The position numbers and the translations under genes are program-made. This document shows positions 1 to 11,908 of a DNA stretch of 64,000 nt, one piece after another (position 1 is the first letter of the stretch; the number at the start of each line of letters is the position of its first letter). Source of the stretch: Atriophallophorus winterbourni (Eukaryota; Platyhelminthes; Trematoda; Plagiorchiida; Microphallidae); the NCBI GenBank assembly GCA_013407085.1, contig JACCGJ010008366.1:62001-126000 (forward strand), in the 5' to 3' direction. A model generated the notes under the pieces. It ran no database searches. It saw only the letters and a list, made by a program, of their open reading frames with translations, and was not told the origin of the DNA.

Positions 1-124
1 TCAAGATTCAAGATTTATGGTTGAAAAAGCAATTAACTTTAAAATAACCACAGGGTGGAAATATAGGTACAAATGTATATATAAGTATAAATAAAATCAA
101 AATCAATGGGACAATGATAGCTTA

Positions 125-2905
125 TTAATAGTTTGGGGAAAAATTCGGATTAGCTCTCATATAATCGTCAAGTTTTGATTTGAATATAGATAAGCTGTTT
201 GAGCTTACCAAATCGGAAGGTAGGGAATTCCAAGCAAAGCACACACGTACGGAATAAAAATACCTGCGGCAGTTCCGTTTGGAATGTGGTATTTCCAACT
301 TGCAACCATGGCCACGGCTGTTGCTGGAAGTTCGAAGGTGGAATAATATATCCAGGGGGTGGGAAACAGTAGTTAGTATTTTGTATGCGAGGATGAGATC
401 ACCTCGCATTCTCCTTTGTGCAAGTGTACTCATTTCCAGTTGTCTGAGTCGCCTGGCGAATGACATATTTTCGAGACCAATGACAAGCTTAGAAGCTCTC
501 CGGTATATGCGATCCAGGAGTAAGATGTCTTTTTGGAGCCATGGTGTCCAGGCTTGTGCGGCATAATCTAGAACCGGGTGTATATATGTATTCATCATGA
601 GAGGAAAACACCCCGGGGAAAAACGTCCAAATATCCGCCGTAGCATGCCGAGCAGCCGAGACGCGCTTTTGTAAACGGTTTCGCATTGTAGACCATTTTT
701 CAAACTGCCGCAAATCCAGACACCTAGGTCCTTTTCTTTTTCAGTGTACTCCAGGTTAATGTCGCCGAGCTTGTATGGATAGGAAAAGCCAAGGTCACGA
801 CCAATCTGAATCATCTTCGACTTTTGCATATTCAATGACAGTTTATTTTCAGATGACCAGTTGAACAAAGCACTCAAATCGTTTTGCAGCAAGATACAAT
901 CGTCAGCATTTCTGATTTGCTTCCATACTTTTATATCGTCAGCAAACAAAACCATCTTACTATCATTTGGTAGTGGTATATCGTTCATATAGACTAGAAA
1001 CAGTATTGGTCCAAGCACTGAGCCTTGTGGAACTCCGCTAGTGACATCGATGTTCTTCGATAGTAGGCCGTCCACACGAACTCGGATGTGTCTGTTGCTA
1101 AGGTAATGTCATAGTAATTCATATAGTCTTCCAACAACACCGTGTTTCTTTAGCTTGTTCAAGAGTAAATTGTGATCAACTCTGTCGAAAGCTTTACAAA
1201 TGTGCAGGTAGCACGCATGAATACAGCCCCCCGCATCTACAATCCTCGTCCAATCATCTAAGCTTGTCAGAAAATTTGTTAGACAAGAGCGATTTCTGCG
1301 AAATCCATGTTGAGCAACTGCCAAAAGTTGGTTCGTTTCCAGATGTCGCACGATTTCTGCGGTTATTATTCGCTCAAAAACTTTTGATACCGAAGACAGC
1401 AAGGTCACCGGCCTGTAATTTTTAACATCAGAACGTCAACCACCTTTGTAAATGGGTATTATTTGTCCCAGTTTTCAGTCTTGTGGCACTACGCCAGCTT
1501 GGAGCAAATTATTAAACATGCAAGATAGAGGTTCAGATAGCTGCGCATGGCAGGTTTTGAGCAGCTTTGGAGTTATCTCGTCTGGTCCTGGAGATTTCTT
1601 TACGTTTAATTTTCGTAAGTACTGCGCTACCACCATCGGAGTAATCAATACTTCACTCAAGGTCGGTCGGTCAAGTCTAACGATTGGTTCCTGATCAGGC
1701 TCCATGGATTTCGGCATAGAAGTCTGCTAACAGGTCAGCGGTCTGATTTATGGATTCTGTGAAGCCGGACGAAGTTTTCAGGGCAAAGACTCCTGGTTTA
1801 ATATTTGTTCTATCGTTTACAAGTCTATACAAGAGCTTCGGATTCTGGTGCATCTGAGTAATCAATTGCGATTGGAACGCTTGTTTATCATCTCGAATTA
1901 AGCTGATAACTTTGTTTCTCAGTCGTGTAAATTGTGCCCAAGAATCAGCTGTGTTGGTAGCCTTGTGAAACTCCCACGCTACTGCCCTTTGTTTCATCCA
2001 CTTTTTAGTCCTACTTCGTAGTAAAAATTTATTTCGTTGAGACGTTTTCTTTAAAGCAAACATTGAATGTTCCTCCAATATAATTTAAGGTGCTGTAAGA
2101 GAGATCGCCAATGACTATCCGGATCGGAGTAATCCAGTTGTGCGAAACTAGTGCTTTGTAACTCGGCACACAGAGCACGGTAGTTCACCATTCTGACGCA
2201 TTTTGTCCCGTCATATTGCGTCTAGCGCTACAAACGTACTCGAATTCTAGGACAACGTGATCGCTTCGTCCGATCGGCGGTTTATAAACGATATTCTCAA
2301 CAGCTGTGGGATCTGATGTAAGTATAAGGTCCAAGGTAGACGGCTGGTCTGATCCTCTCATACGAGTAAATCCAAAAACGTGGTTATAAAGGGGTGCGTA
2401 ATCCAAAACGGCTCGAAGTTCATTTTCAAGTGCCTCTGATGGATGATCATTTCGGCTATAGAGCTGGGGAAAGTTGAAATCCCCCATTATTAATATTTGA
2501 GTATTGTATCGCGTTGTTACATAGCGCAAAGCATTAATCAGTTTATTGTTTAGATCGAGAGTTGCTGTTGGATAACGATAGATCACTCCAATAATGCATT
2601 GGTCTCCTGAAGTAAGAGTCAGAGAACACCAAAGTGTGTCAGTGAAATCAGGGATCACGTCGTTCATAGCTCTACAGATAAACGATTGCTTGAAGTAGAG
2701 TGCTGCTTCTCCGCCATCGCCTAAACGGTCACGCCGGAATAGAGACATGTTGGGCAAAGAGAGTTCATTATCAGACAATGAGGCATGGAACCACGTTTCT
2801 GTTACTGCAACTATGTCTGGCGCCGTTTCATTACAAATCTCGGACAATTCGATTAATTTGTTGAAAAGGCTGTTCGCGTTTGTATAGACGCACTTAATCG
2901 TATTT
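125..2905 (-). pseudogene. CR1-A ORF2: endonuclease plus reverse transcriptase, frame-broken
   Basis: ORF2 of CR1 nicks target DNA and copies element RNA into it. The endonuclease half (2,905-2,185) shows TETWF, GDFNFP and SDHVV, the Glu, Asp/Asn and Ser-Asp-His signatures of the apurinic-type nuclease. The reverse transcriptase half follows in pieces (2,078-1,695, 1,717-1,475, 1,408-1,109 and 1,075-125). It contains a SPGPDEITPKLL palm entry, GFRRNRSCLTNFL, KAFDRVDH, GVPQGSVLGPILF and an intact catalytic FADD near 945. The C-terminus ends in SIFKSKLDDYM, shared with the other CR1 copies. At least four frameshifts or stops separate the pieces. The copy is recognisable throughout and clearly non-functional. 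Confidence 0.85.
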
Positions 2906-3029
2906 TTCGTGAGTAATGACGGAGTAATGACCGAAGTTATTGGTCCTGCTTCTTTGGATGGTAAAACATGTGTGCGTCTTTTTGGTCGCCGACGGTTTGA
3001 ATCGACAATTAGTTTTCGGTGTGAGTTGC

Positions 3030-4317
3030 TCAGTCCGACTCGATTTGAGCCGGACCTACGATGTTTTTTGATGCATTGATTTCCTCCATTTGGATGGAAA
3101 CGCAGCTATCCGCTATCTCCAAACGGGAGAGTGTTTGACTTGGTTTGGGTGGGCTAAGTCTAACATCCTTAAGTAATGTTCGTTTCCGTTTTGTCCATTC
3201 CGACCCTACTATTTCAGCCATAGCGCTGGTCAAGAACGTAATCTTCAGAGGTTTCGGTCCATCCCCGTTATATTTAGGCGAAAACGGAACTCGAAAAGTG
3301 TCCACAACAACAGCATTAGAAATATCGAGAGAACACGCAATGTAGCGCCATTGTTTGACGTCGTGCTCTACCGTTTCCTGATTCGATGCTTCAGAAGTAT
3401 TTTCTGGTACACCAAGTAGAACTATACTTCGCGATACCGTTTGTTCCCTGTCGTTCAAGCTGCCCTTCCTTTCCCACCATGGTACATCGAGATATATGCG
3501 GCAGTTGGAGTCGGAATCTGACTTGAGTAGGTATGCATTCAGCAATACGTTCTCGATATCAGCCTCGCATTTTAGTGTTACCTTGAGCGAGCGAGGTTGA
3601 CCAATATGAGGTGAAGATGAATGGCGGGTTAGACGAGTCACCTTTTCTGCGCTTACATGTTCAATTTTCATTTGGTGACAAAGTTCAGACCATTTATCGA
3701 CATCATGTTTCTGTTTGCTATCAAACAGGCTTTCTTGGGACTCGCTGACATTCGTACATATCACTTGCGTACTCACATGATTTGCCAACATTTCTTCGAC
3801 ACGTCGAAGGCCCAACTCCAAACCGGCCATTCTATTTTCTAATTTTGTTTCAAAAGTATCGGCTTTGTGCAATGATTTAGCTCTGCAACGAACACAGATA
3901 TAGCATGCACCTGGAACCATTTCATTATGCTATCGAGTCAGGGGCTGAAGTGCGGTCGCATTTACCATGGATTTTACCCATACACAGAAAACACGTTATT
4001 ACTTTACGCGCCATGGGACTCACCGGTTGTTCGCATGCTTTGCACGTGACTTCGGGACAATTCTGCGTGTCGAGATTCGTCCTATCAGCTGGGCCGGCCG
4101 TGACCATTGTTGCGTTCGCCGGATCCACGCACTTGGCAATGAGGTCAAGTTGGTCCGATGTCGCTGCCACAGTTTGATCGATCGATTTTTTAGTCCGTAT
4201 GTTGGTTCTCGTGATGCGGTGAAACATGTTAGTAGCCTGAATTGGGTTGTTTGGCTGTGTGACGGGTTTTCGTTCGACGGGTCGAGGTGGCTGTTTCGGA
4301 ACACGTGATTTCGTCAT
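3030..4317 (-). pseudogene. CR1-A ORF1 with PHD-like zinc finger, one frameshift
   Basis: ORF1 proteins of CR1 elements bind nucleic acid and accompany ORF2. I place the start at the ATG at 4,317 (MTKSRVPKQPP), because other copies begin at the matching codon. The first half carries a cysteine/histidine pattern read as CKAC, CFLC, H-x2-C, then CYIC and CRAK, which looks like a PHD-type C4HC3 finger. A coiled-coil-like stretch (KLENRM...GLRRVEEML) follows, then a conserved C-terminal domain with WWERKG, LLGVPENT and GPKPLKITFL. An 8 bp deletion near 3,925, relative to the copies at 36,215 and 38,790, shifts the frame in the middle of the finger. A segment of about 230 bp present in copies at 35.8 kb and 48.4 kb is absent here. 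Confidence 0.75.
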
Positions 4318-4674
4318 GTTGCAAATAATCCAATATAACTCGTTAAATACACAAGCTAGAACACAGAAATATATATCAAAATTCGTAGCTCGACGAGATC
4401 CTTGCAATGATAGCAAAAACCGTACAATAGTTAGCGATTGAAAAAAGTTTGCGCGCGTGAGCAAACTGTGAAATTTACGACGAAATGATAAATTTTCTGC
4501 TAATCCGTTGACAAGAGCAAAACAAATAAATTCCGATAGATACGATCGAAAGTAGCACAGAATTCTTGGAATGAGAGAAATCCAAGCAGATTCGGCGAAG
4601 ATATGAGCATAAGTGTGAGAGCAACAAAAAATGCGACTGCACAGTAGGTCAGTACTTTAGAATAATGATAAACG

Positions 4675-7070
4675 TAAGTGCCTCATAGCATTGATTTATC
4701 GACCCCATTCGTCATCATCTGCCGCTGACACTGTTCTTTCTAATGCAAAACGTTTTGCATTGAAGCTCACTCATTCGCATTCGCTCCTTCTCAGTGATTT
4801 TATTGTACGTACCCTGGCAACAAACATTACAGTTGACGATTCATTCAAAAGCATTCTTCAAGAAATAATGACTTGCACCCCTCTTTACAACAATGTACAC
4901 CAACCAACGCGATTTCGATCTGAACAAACCCCATCTACCCTAGACCTCATACTTACAAACGAAGTACTCATGATAAAATCTCTTTCCTATACAGCTCCAC
5001 TCGGATTGAGTGATCATGTTGTCATGACATTTGACTATATTTATCAATACGAACTATGACTTGCTTCGAGCTCTTACTACTGCAAATCGATGGGATTTCC
5101 TTGAAACAAATTAGCTAAGTAAATCTGGGAAACGTTTTACAGCCAACTTCGTATTATCATTGACTTATCATCGAAGGTGAAAATAATATCCAGCAAACAG
5201 CTTCCGAAAAAGCCTCTCAGATGCAGTACTCGGAAATGATGTGTAAGCGTGACCATGTCTGCTCCATTACTTGGACGATCCGTCTGGGATAACTTGGGGC
5301 TACTAAACCTTATTGCGAAATAAGTGTGTCTCTCTCATTCAAAAAGACAGAAAAGATTACCAAATCAGTCTTGTCAAAAAAATCATTATAAATCCCAAAG
5401 CATTGTATAAACACGTCAACCACCTCCGAAATGTTAAAATGGGAATACCTCCACTGGTCTCTGGTACTGGAATAGTGACGTCATTTAAAGATTGCGCTAA
5501 CGTTTTTCGGCAACAAATCGCATCAGTTATTTCACAATTGTCGACCCATAGACAGCCCTTAAACTCTGACAGCTGCAGCCTGCCAATTCTTCACGGGGTG
5601 GAGTTCCCGCCCCCAACGTTGTTCAATCAAAATTAATGACGATGAAGAGAACAGGCTCAACCGGTATAGACAATATACACGCAAACATTTTGCACAATCT
5701 ATCTTCCGAGTTGGCAATACCGACATCTGACGTATTCACGATGATGTTCGAGCAGAGCTTTGTACCAGAAACTTGGAACACTGCCTTGATTAGTCCCATC
5801 TACAAGGGTGGCAAAAGAAATGATACATTAAACTATCGCCCGATAGCGTTATTACCAGTGCTATCAAAAGTAACGGAGTCCATAATAGCTGATGCCTTAC
5901 GAAATCACTTTGAGATTAATAATTTAATATCCGAGGCACAGCATTGATTCAGGGAAAAACGATCCTGCCTGACAAACTTGCTATTAGCAAAAGAATCTTG
6001 GTCTGATTTACTGAATGAGGGCAACTCCGTGGACGTAATTTATATCGATTTCTCAAAAGCCTTCGATCGTGTGAATCACGAAAAACTTTCGTCGAAACTA
6101 CTCACCTACGGAGTACAGGGTAAACTACATGCATGGATTAAAGAATGGTTGATATCTTTTGAGATGTATGTCAGAGTCAAAAACGAAATATCCGAGTCGA
6201 GTAAAGTTGCCCGTGGTGTCCCAGAAGGATCAGTCATCGGACTGCTTTTGTTTTTAATATATATAAAAGATTTCCCTACTGTATTGCAGTCGTCGGTGCT
6301 TATTTTCGCTGATCACGCAAAGCTTTGGTGCAAGATAAACTCCACAGACGACACGCAGAACCTGCAACGGGATCTCGATATGATTCACACGTGGTCCCTA
6401 GACAACGAAATGCCCCTGAATGCTTCGAAATGCAGCCTATTGTCTCTCAACAGCAAGTCCAGCAAAGAATATTATCTTGGTCGCACTGTTAATAAAACCC
6501 GCCTCCTCTGAAAAAGATTTAGGTGTGATTATCCAATCAGACTTAGGAAACTCAATGCAATGTCGACTGGCTGCCTGCAAAGCTGAAAACAACTTGGGTC
6601 TCCTTAGAAGATTCCTAGGTTCGTTTGACCCCAATATTGTCTGCAAATTGATTTCAACGTACATCCGTCCTCATGTTGAATATGCTATACCAGTATGGGA
6701 TCCTTGGTTGAAAAAAGATATTCTGTTATTAGTAACTCCACAGCGCAAAGCGACAAAACTCGTCCTGGGACTATCTAATTATCCATACGAAATGAGACTT
6801 AAATTATTGAATATGCATTCGGCTCAATACAGACGAAAACGAGGAGCACTAATATTCATTTGGACAGTGCTTAATCAAACAAATCATCCTTGCGGTCGTT
6901 TGTTTCATATTTCCCATAACACCCGTCTGCGAGGTCACCAATCGAAACATTACCAACAGCATAGCAGGTTGAACTGCCGCAAATATGCATTTTCCGTTCG
7001 CAATGTGCAATTTTGGAACGGTTTACCTACTCATGTGGTACAATCTGGAACCGTTGAAGTGTTCAAGTAA
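4675..7070 (+). pseudogene. CR1-D ORF2 remnant
   Basis: The remains of an endonuclease/reverse transcriptase read in pieces 4,691-5,059, 5,313-5,636, 5,636-5,947, 5,978-6,511 and 6,420-7,070. The endonuclease end shows TPSTLDLILTNE and SDHVVMTF. The reverse transcriptase shows TGIDNIHANIL, NYRPIALLPVLSKV, KAFDRVNHEK and GVPEGSVIGLLLF. The catalytic tetrad is FADH instead of FADD (about 6,308), so a metal-binding aspartate is lost. The N-terminal half of the nuclease is missing because of 5' truncation. Several frameshifts, and a TGA in the HG-F-R segment near 5,945, confirm decay. Confidence 0.8.
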
Positions 7071-7236
7071 TCACTAGATATCCACATGGACAAGTATGTT
7101 TTTCACGTTTGACAATAATCTAACAATATTTTGATATTTTTACCATCCGACCGGATGTACATTTTTGTGGGTCTTGTAAAGCATATCTTTTTACCTGAAT
7201 ATAATCTATGAATAATCTTTGAATAATCTTTAAACA
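4675..7236 (+). mobile_element. CR1-like LINE copy D, 5' truncated
   Basis: This plus-strand copy starts inside the endonuclease domain immediately beyond the leader of copy A, so the two lie head to head. Coding pieces run to 7,070. About 165 bp of 3' untranslated sequence follows, ending at 7,236 in repeats of an AATAATCTTTG-like motif that probably form the tail. No target-site duplication is evident. It is more diverged than copy A and closer to copy E. Confidence 0.75.
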
Positions 7237-7821
7237 CTACTAGTGCCCCTAACTATTGCGAAATATTGCTACAATACACCAAAGAGATAGATACAACGGA
7301 GTCAAAACTAAAGCCATCCTTCTCAAGTGTTGTGTTTAAGAAACCATCTTCAAAGCGGGTTTCGCTCAGCATTATCTGTACCAATGTGCCAGAGGCAACT
7401 GAAACACTATTCTCGAATAGACAGAAGCATGGTTTAACCAAATGGTCGGAACTGTGCACTAGGATGAGTTTAAAAACAATCAATCCGGTTTCAATGACTC
7501 GCTTGACTCGTGCTCCCAAAGCGCCGCATCAAGATAAACCAAGATTTCTCAAGGTAGTGTTGCAAAGTGAAAAAGAACTAGAAGATATACTTTTATCTTC
7601 ATACTTGTTACGAGACGGTGAAGAAAACACACCACGTATCTTTGTTGATATACCCTGGTCCGAACGGGCAATATGGGCAGTAAATAGGAACACTGGGAAA
7701 GTAAACGACCATGACAGCCGTAGTCTTATAATCTGGAACGTACCTGAAGCTGCTGATAGTCCAGATTCAAAGTGTAACTTCAACCACGATATAAAACAAT
7801 GGAAATTTATAAGTGACACTA

Positions 7822-8173
7822 TCCGCCAAGGACGGTCCCAAGCCCGTCTGAGAAAGGAGGAGGGTTGGGCTTAGGGCTAGCAACCCTATCCCGTAAAACC
7901 TACATTGCTACGGAAACGATGACAACAGATCCGTGGTTCGGTCATGTCTGCAGGATGGATCCCAGTTCGCATACGAAAGTAGCCATGCACTGGCATCCGC
8001 AAGGTAAACGAAAAAGGGGACGGCCCAAGGAAACTCGGCGCAGAACGTTGGAACACGAACTACATGCACAAACGGTGCAGACGGCAAAGGAAGCAGCGAC
8101 AGACCGGAACCACTAGCATGAAGTTGTCTTCGCCTCATGTGCCACCCGGCACGGAGAGGACTGAATGAATGAA
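7822..8173 (+). mobile_element. Short RTE-type derivative: 5' leader joined to C-terminal tail
   Basis: The insert sits inside ORF1 of copy E. Its left part resembles the leader of an RTE-like LINE. Its right part encodes the typical RTE C-terminal tail with FGHVCRMD and GKRKRGRPKETRRRTLEHEL. It ends in GAAT repeats at 8,162-8,173, a simple 3' tail usual for RTE elements. Endonuclease and reverse transcriptase are absent, so this is an internally deleted, non-autonomous copy. A short TATC-like duplication may flank it. Reading the left part as RTE leader is inference. Confidence 0.55.
7865..8116 (+). pseudogene. Fused 83-codon ORF of the short RTE derivative
   Basis: The open frame runs MGLGLATLSRKTY, then directly FGHVCRMDPSSHTKV and the basic stretch GKRKRGRPKETRRRTL. 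In full RTE proteins the second part lies after the reverse transcriptase (compare LGHVLRMPDHRLPKQ in the intact ORF at 29,761-33,030). The frame is open across the internal deletion, but there is no evidence of translation. It could simply be a chance open frame in a deletion derivative. Confidence 0.45.
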
Positions 8174-8529
8174 TATCAATATCTTTAGGATCCCGACATC
8201 ACCGAAATACGGATGTAAAGCTCCGCGCCCTCTAAAACTGCCACTACTGACAGACTGTATGTCTGATGCCGTTCTTAAAAATTGGAAGCAATTTCGATAC
8301 AAATTCACCTGAGAGATTAAAATTATTCCTAGACGCCTCAAAACCACTGATAACAAGGATGACACTGAAAGTCTAAATACTGAACAGAGTGAAAAAACCA
8401 AACCTGGTGAAAAAAAACGGAATTCGGCCGACTCAACCGGAGTCGGCGAAGAAAATTTCCTACCCACCGACTCAGGCCGAGCCGTCCCAAGAATTTTACC
8501 TCATGAACCGTCTTTTCTGTCAACATATA

Positions 8530-11273
8530 CTGTCAAATTTTTGTATGCGAATGCCCAATGCTTTACAAACAAACTACACGAACTGACTGAACTAACTACC
8601 ACACACTCACCAGACGTGATTGCCGTAACTGAGACATGGTTTCATCCAACTTTAACAGACAATGAAGTTGGCTTTGAAGGTATGTCTCTAATTCGTCGCG
8701 ATCGCCTGACTCGAGGAGACTGCTCTGCCAAGAGATCACTGATGACGATCTACAACTGCAAGACACATTATGGTGTTCGCTGAATGTAACAGCAGGGGAA
8801 AAATGCTTAGTGGGTGTGATTTACCGTTCGCCCTTAGCCGACGAAGCCCACAATTCAGCATTACTTGCAAATATACGCTTAGCAGCTACCAGATACCGCG
8901 GCAGACTTCTACTGATCGGAGACTTTAATCTGCCGAACTTTGAGGGAAATTCAGTTCATCCAGAAAATTCCTTAAATGCTTTATTTAAACAGTTGCTTGA
9001 AGAAATTCCACTCTACAACCATATTTTCAACAATACACGATTTCGTGGTACTGATACACCGTCTATCCTGGACCTAATACTGACAAATGAAGAGCACGTG
9101 ATTGAAAGTCTCACTTATGAGGCTCCAATAGGACTCAGTGACCGCTTAGTAATTACGTTTGATTATATTTGCCAGGCAATCAGAACAAGTGACATCAACA
9201 AGGTGATTAGAAAAATTGACTTTCCAAAACTTAAAACTACTCTTATGAACGCCACAAACCCTGGTCCGACAACGTGCACGATCAGTGGCAGTGGATGATA
9301 AACGAACTTAAATTGGCCGTTGAAATGCACTCTCAACTTGTTCCAAAGGTGCGAAAAAATGGATATATATTTGAGCTGAGAAGCCGAACACGAAAATGGT
9401 TGACCTAGCGAAATGCTGCATGGCGGGCTCATCGACATGATACTACTGTTGAGAGTTGTGAGACATTCCGTTTGCTGTGAAATAAGGTAAACAAACTTGT
9501 TGTTGATGACAAACTGAATTAGCAAAATCATTTACTCAACAAAATGGAATCCAACCCCAAAATTCTCTACCAGATCATAGATAACGGGTCAAGGGTGAAA
9601 CCAGGAGTTGCCGCTCTAAAGACACGTGATGGAACAACAACCACAGCATCGCAATCTGCCGAAGTTCTAGCCCATTTCTTCTCCACTGTCTTCAGCCCAA
9701 GAAACACCGTTACCTGTGCGTTAACTCCCGCAATATCACCAGAAAATGTTTTATAACGACTAACTATTAACTCGGAGAGTGTCCTCCGCACATTGCTAAA
9801 ACTCAACACGAGAAAATCTCGCGGAGCTGACGAAATTACCCCACTGATTCTTAAAAACTGTGCTTGCAATTTGTGTACGGCTCTAACCTACTTGTTTAAC
9901 CTCTTTTTAACCCAAAGTTTCGTTCCGTGTGATTGGAAGAATGGCATCATTACCCCCATCCACAAAGGAGGAAACCGTTCCGAAATATCCAACTATCGAC
10001 CAACAACACTACTACCGTTGATCTCTAAAGTGATGAAGCGCCTCGTAGCAAACAGCGTCACAAAACATCTGGGAGACAATTGCTTGCTCGCAGTCGAACA
10101 ACACGGCTTCAGAAAAAGACACTCTTGCCTTTCAAACCTTCTGCTCCCCCTCGATGACTAGACACAAGCTGTAGACAAAGGTCTCACCATACAAGCTTGT
10201 TATCTTGATATGTCAAAAGCATTCGATTGTGTCAACCACAGTCTGTTACTACAAAATGTGGAATCAATGGATCATTACTAGCCTGGTTTGAGGATTATCT
10301 TCGTGACCGTGTCATTCGAGTAAGAGTTGATCCTGCTTTGACCTATTGCAGTAACGAGTGAGGTGCGCAGGGATCAGTGCTTGGACCAATTCTTTTCCTG
10401 ATGTATGTCAACGACTAACCGAAAATTCTTCGCTGCAAAATCTTGTTATTTGCGGATGACATTAAGCTGTGGACACAAGTACGCACAACTGAGGATTGCA
10501 GACAGCTTCAGCTGGACCTCGATGCCTTACAAGATTGGTCAGTTAGAAAAGAACTACCCTTCAATGTCAGAAAATGCAAGGTATTGACTGTTGGAAGACA
10601 TTTCGAGTTCTCTTACACCCTTGGTTCCCATATTCTTGAATGCACTGACAAGGAGAAGGACTTGGGTGTGTGGGTGAGCAGCACTTTGAAACCGTCACAT
10701 AACGCCACAGCTGTCTTTGAAAAGGCGTCACGAGTACTGCTTCTGATAAAACGCGTGTTCGGAAGTATCACTAAGCAAACCGTTCATCGAATAATTAATA
10801 TGTACCTGAGGCCAACCATGGAGTATACGGTTCAGGCTTGGTCACCCTGGCTACAGAAGGACATCAGCCTCTTGCAGAGAATATATAATCGGGCCACCAG
10901 GCTCGTACGCGGTTTAAAGCACAAACAATACGAAGATCGTATTACAAGTCTCAATCTCTTCGACTCTCGCTACCGCCGTCTTAGAGGTGATTTGATTCTT
11001 ATGATCAATATACTACATACCCCCAACCATCCCGTAAATAAACTATTCACACGACTACCACCCAGAACCAGCCGGAGTCACGACTATACAGTACTTATTC
11101 CCGACTCGAGACTAAACTGTCGACGGTATTTATATTTGGTACGTGTATGCTTTACCTGGAACTCCCTACCCTGTAATGTTGCACATTTACCCAACATGTA
11201 TATATTCAAATCGAATTTGGACAATTTCATGTTGACCAATCCAAAAATAGAACCTATATATTTTAAACCATAA
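8530..11273 (+). pseudogene. CR1-E ORF2: endonuclease plus reverse transcriptase, frame-broken
   Basis: Endonuclease pieces 8,541-8,783 and 8,810-9,298 show TETWF, VGVIYRSP, GDFNLP and STLD-like SILDLILTNE. The catalytic SDH is SDR (about 9,140). Reverse transcriptase pieces are 9,544-9,756, 9,793-10,161 and 10,443-11,273. They show SRGADEITPLILK, NYRPTTLLPLISKV, KHSFD-like KAFDCVNHS (around 10,215, between open pieces), GAQGSVLGPILF (about 10,365) and an intact FADDIKLW (10,443). The C-terminus IFKSNLDNFM matches the other copies. Multiple frameshifts and stops make it inactive. Confidence 0.82.
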
Positions 11274-11299
11274 GGTCACGTCACCATTAAGGTCAAGCA

Positions 11300-11480
11300 C
11301 GTTAATGTATTTCCGCTGCAGAAATGGACGCAAGATTGTGGAGATATCAGCCACATGCAGCATTGTTATCTCAACCGCCTCAGCGTGAAGTTGTTCCATG
11401 TACGATTTTACCCCTAGCTTTATCACTTTTACGATATCAGGATCAACGCTGTGGCCTGTGTGGAGCACGTGTTCAGCTAG
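11300..11480 (-). pseudogene. PLE endonuclease C-terminal segment, unit 1
   Basis: On the minus strand this segment reads HTGHSVDPDIVKVIKLG, then YMEQLHAEAVEITML. The TGH-x-V-D block followed by an acidic-aliphatic helix with E-A matches the region after the GIY-YIG core in Penelope-type endonucleases. The GIY-YIG core itself is not present. It follows the N-terminal segment in another frame, so the join is a deletion junction. The assignment is by motif memory only and moderately sure. Confidence 0.45.
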
Positions 11481-11752
11481 TTCTGTATATATCTTATCTG
11501 TGATTGATATTCACTAGAATTGCGAATCTGTTTGCCGATTAGATTTTTTTCTAGCTGTTGTTTCATCATAATACTTGCTATATAGTTGCGTAGTGCGCCT
11601 GCCTGAGATTTCGGTAGCTGATTTAAGGTAGATTCTACGCATGGAATCTTATCTTCAGCCTTTAAAGCCTTTGCACTTAGTGTGAAGCTTAGGCCGTTGT
11701 CCAACAATCTTTGTTTGATCTGCGGGATTGAACTATCGTTTAAGTTCATCAC
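11477..11752 (-). pseudogene. PLE N-terminal segment, unit 1 (91 codons)
   Basis: The open frame contains QIKQRLLDNGLNFTL, DKIPCVESTLNQLP and ALRNYIASIM. The pattern LL-x-x-GLNF, about 12 residues, I-x-x-VE-x-x-L, then LR-x-x-I-x-x-I is the conserved stretch before the reverse transcriptase of Penelope-like retroelements. The frame ends after RYIQN without entering a reverse transcriptase. The leader upstream (11,753-12,138) carries the hammerhead-like motif at 11,850-11,908. The same segment recurs in every unit, so it is an array-wide relic and not a separate gene. Confidence 0.6.
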
Positions 11753-11849
11753 TCTGAAAAAAATATTTAGCGCTGTACTAAAAAATGTTCCTGACCGATC
11801 ACGGAATCATAATCACGAAAAAAGAAATTTTTAATGAATCGGAGCCAAC

Positions 11850-11908
11850 AGTTTATTGGTCGTGTTTCGCTGCTTACACAGAAGCTTCGTCAGACTAAGT
11901 GTGTCAGT
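11850..11908 (-). ncRNA. Hammerhead-ribozyme-like motif, unit 1
   Basis: On the minus strand the core CTGACGA (11,893-11,887) is followed by a hairpin-forming stretch and then CGAAAC (11,869-11,864). Invariant hammerhead residues C3, U4, G5, A6, G8, A9, G12, A13 and A14 are all present, with C at the variable position 7. Stem II is weakened here by a substitution (AAGCAG in place of CAGAAG). It lies upstream of the PLE segment in the same orientation, as reported for hammerheads in PLE pseudo-LTRs. The copy is probably degenerate. Confidence 0.4.

Larger units (their letters stand above)
1..4660 (-). mobile_element. CR1-like LINE copy A, near full length, inactive
   Basis: The element reads on the minus strand: 5' leader about 4,660-4,318, ORF1 4,317-3,030, ORF2 about 2,905-125, and a 3' untranslated region running off the left window edge. 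The left edge shows repeats of a TCAAGAT-type heptamer, the short-repeat 3' tail typical of CR1 elements and also seen at 21,985 and 28,255. The leader (4,318-4,660) has no ORF of its own, but it aligns by eye with the leaders at 36,543-36,866, 39,108-39,430 and 50,000-50,338, which fixes the 5' boundary. Both ORFs carry frame breaks, so this copy is dead. What I see is the ORF order and motifs; assignment to the CR1 group rests on endonuclease, reverse transcriptase and tail style. Confidence 0.85.
7266..8480 (+). pseudogene. CR1-E ORF1, interrupted
   Basis: The ORF reads from a local ATG at 7,266. The PHD-finger part is lost and the open stretch begins in the linker. Shared landmarks with other ORF1 copies are IICTNVPEATETLF, KWSELC, MTRLTRAPKAPH, IFVDIPWSERA, WNVPEAADS and HDIKQWKFIS. 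The frame enters an inserted RTE derivative at 7,822 and resumes near 8,174 with sequence equivalent to the KY-GDGPKPLKI segment, now mutated. A charged tail (about 8,340-8,470, rich in K, E and S) precedes ORF2. It is not functional. Confidence 0.7.
7240..11274 (+). mobile_element. CR1-like LINE copy E with ORF1 and ORF2
   Basis: This plus-strand copy keeps the C-terminal two thirds of ORF1 (7,266 to about 8,480) and all of ORF2 (about 8,530-11,273). It begins directly after the tail of copy D. The 3' untranslated region is missing: PLE array sequence starts just after the ORF2 stop. ORF1 is interrupted by a 350 bp RTE-derived insert at 7,822-8,173. All reading frames are broken. Confidence 0.75.
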
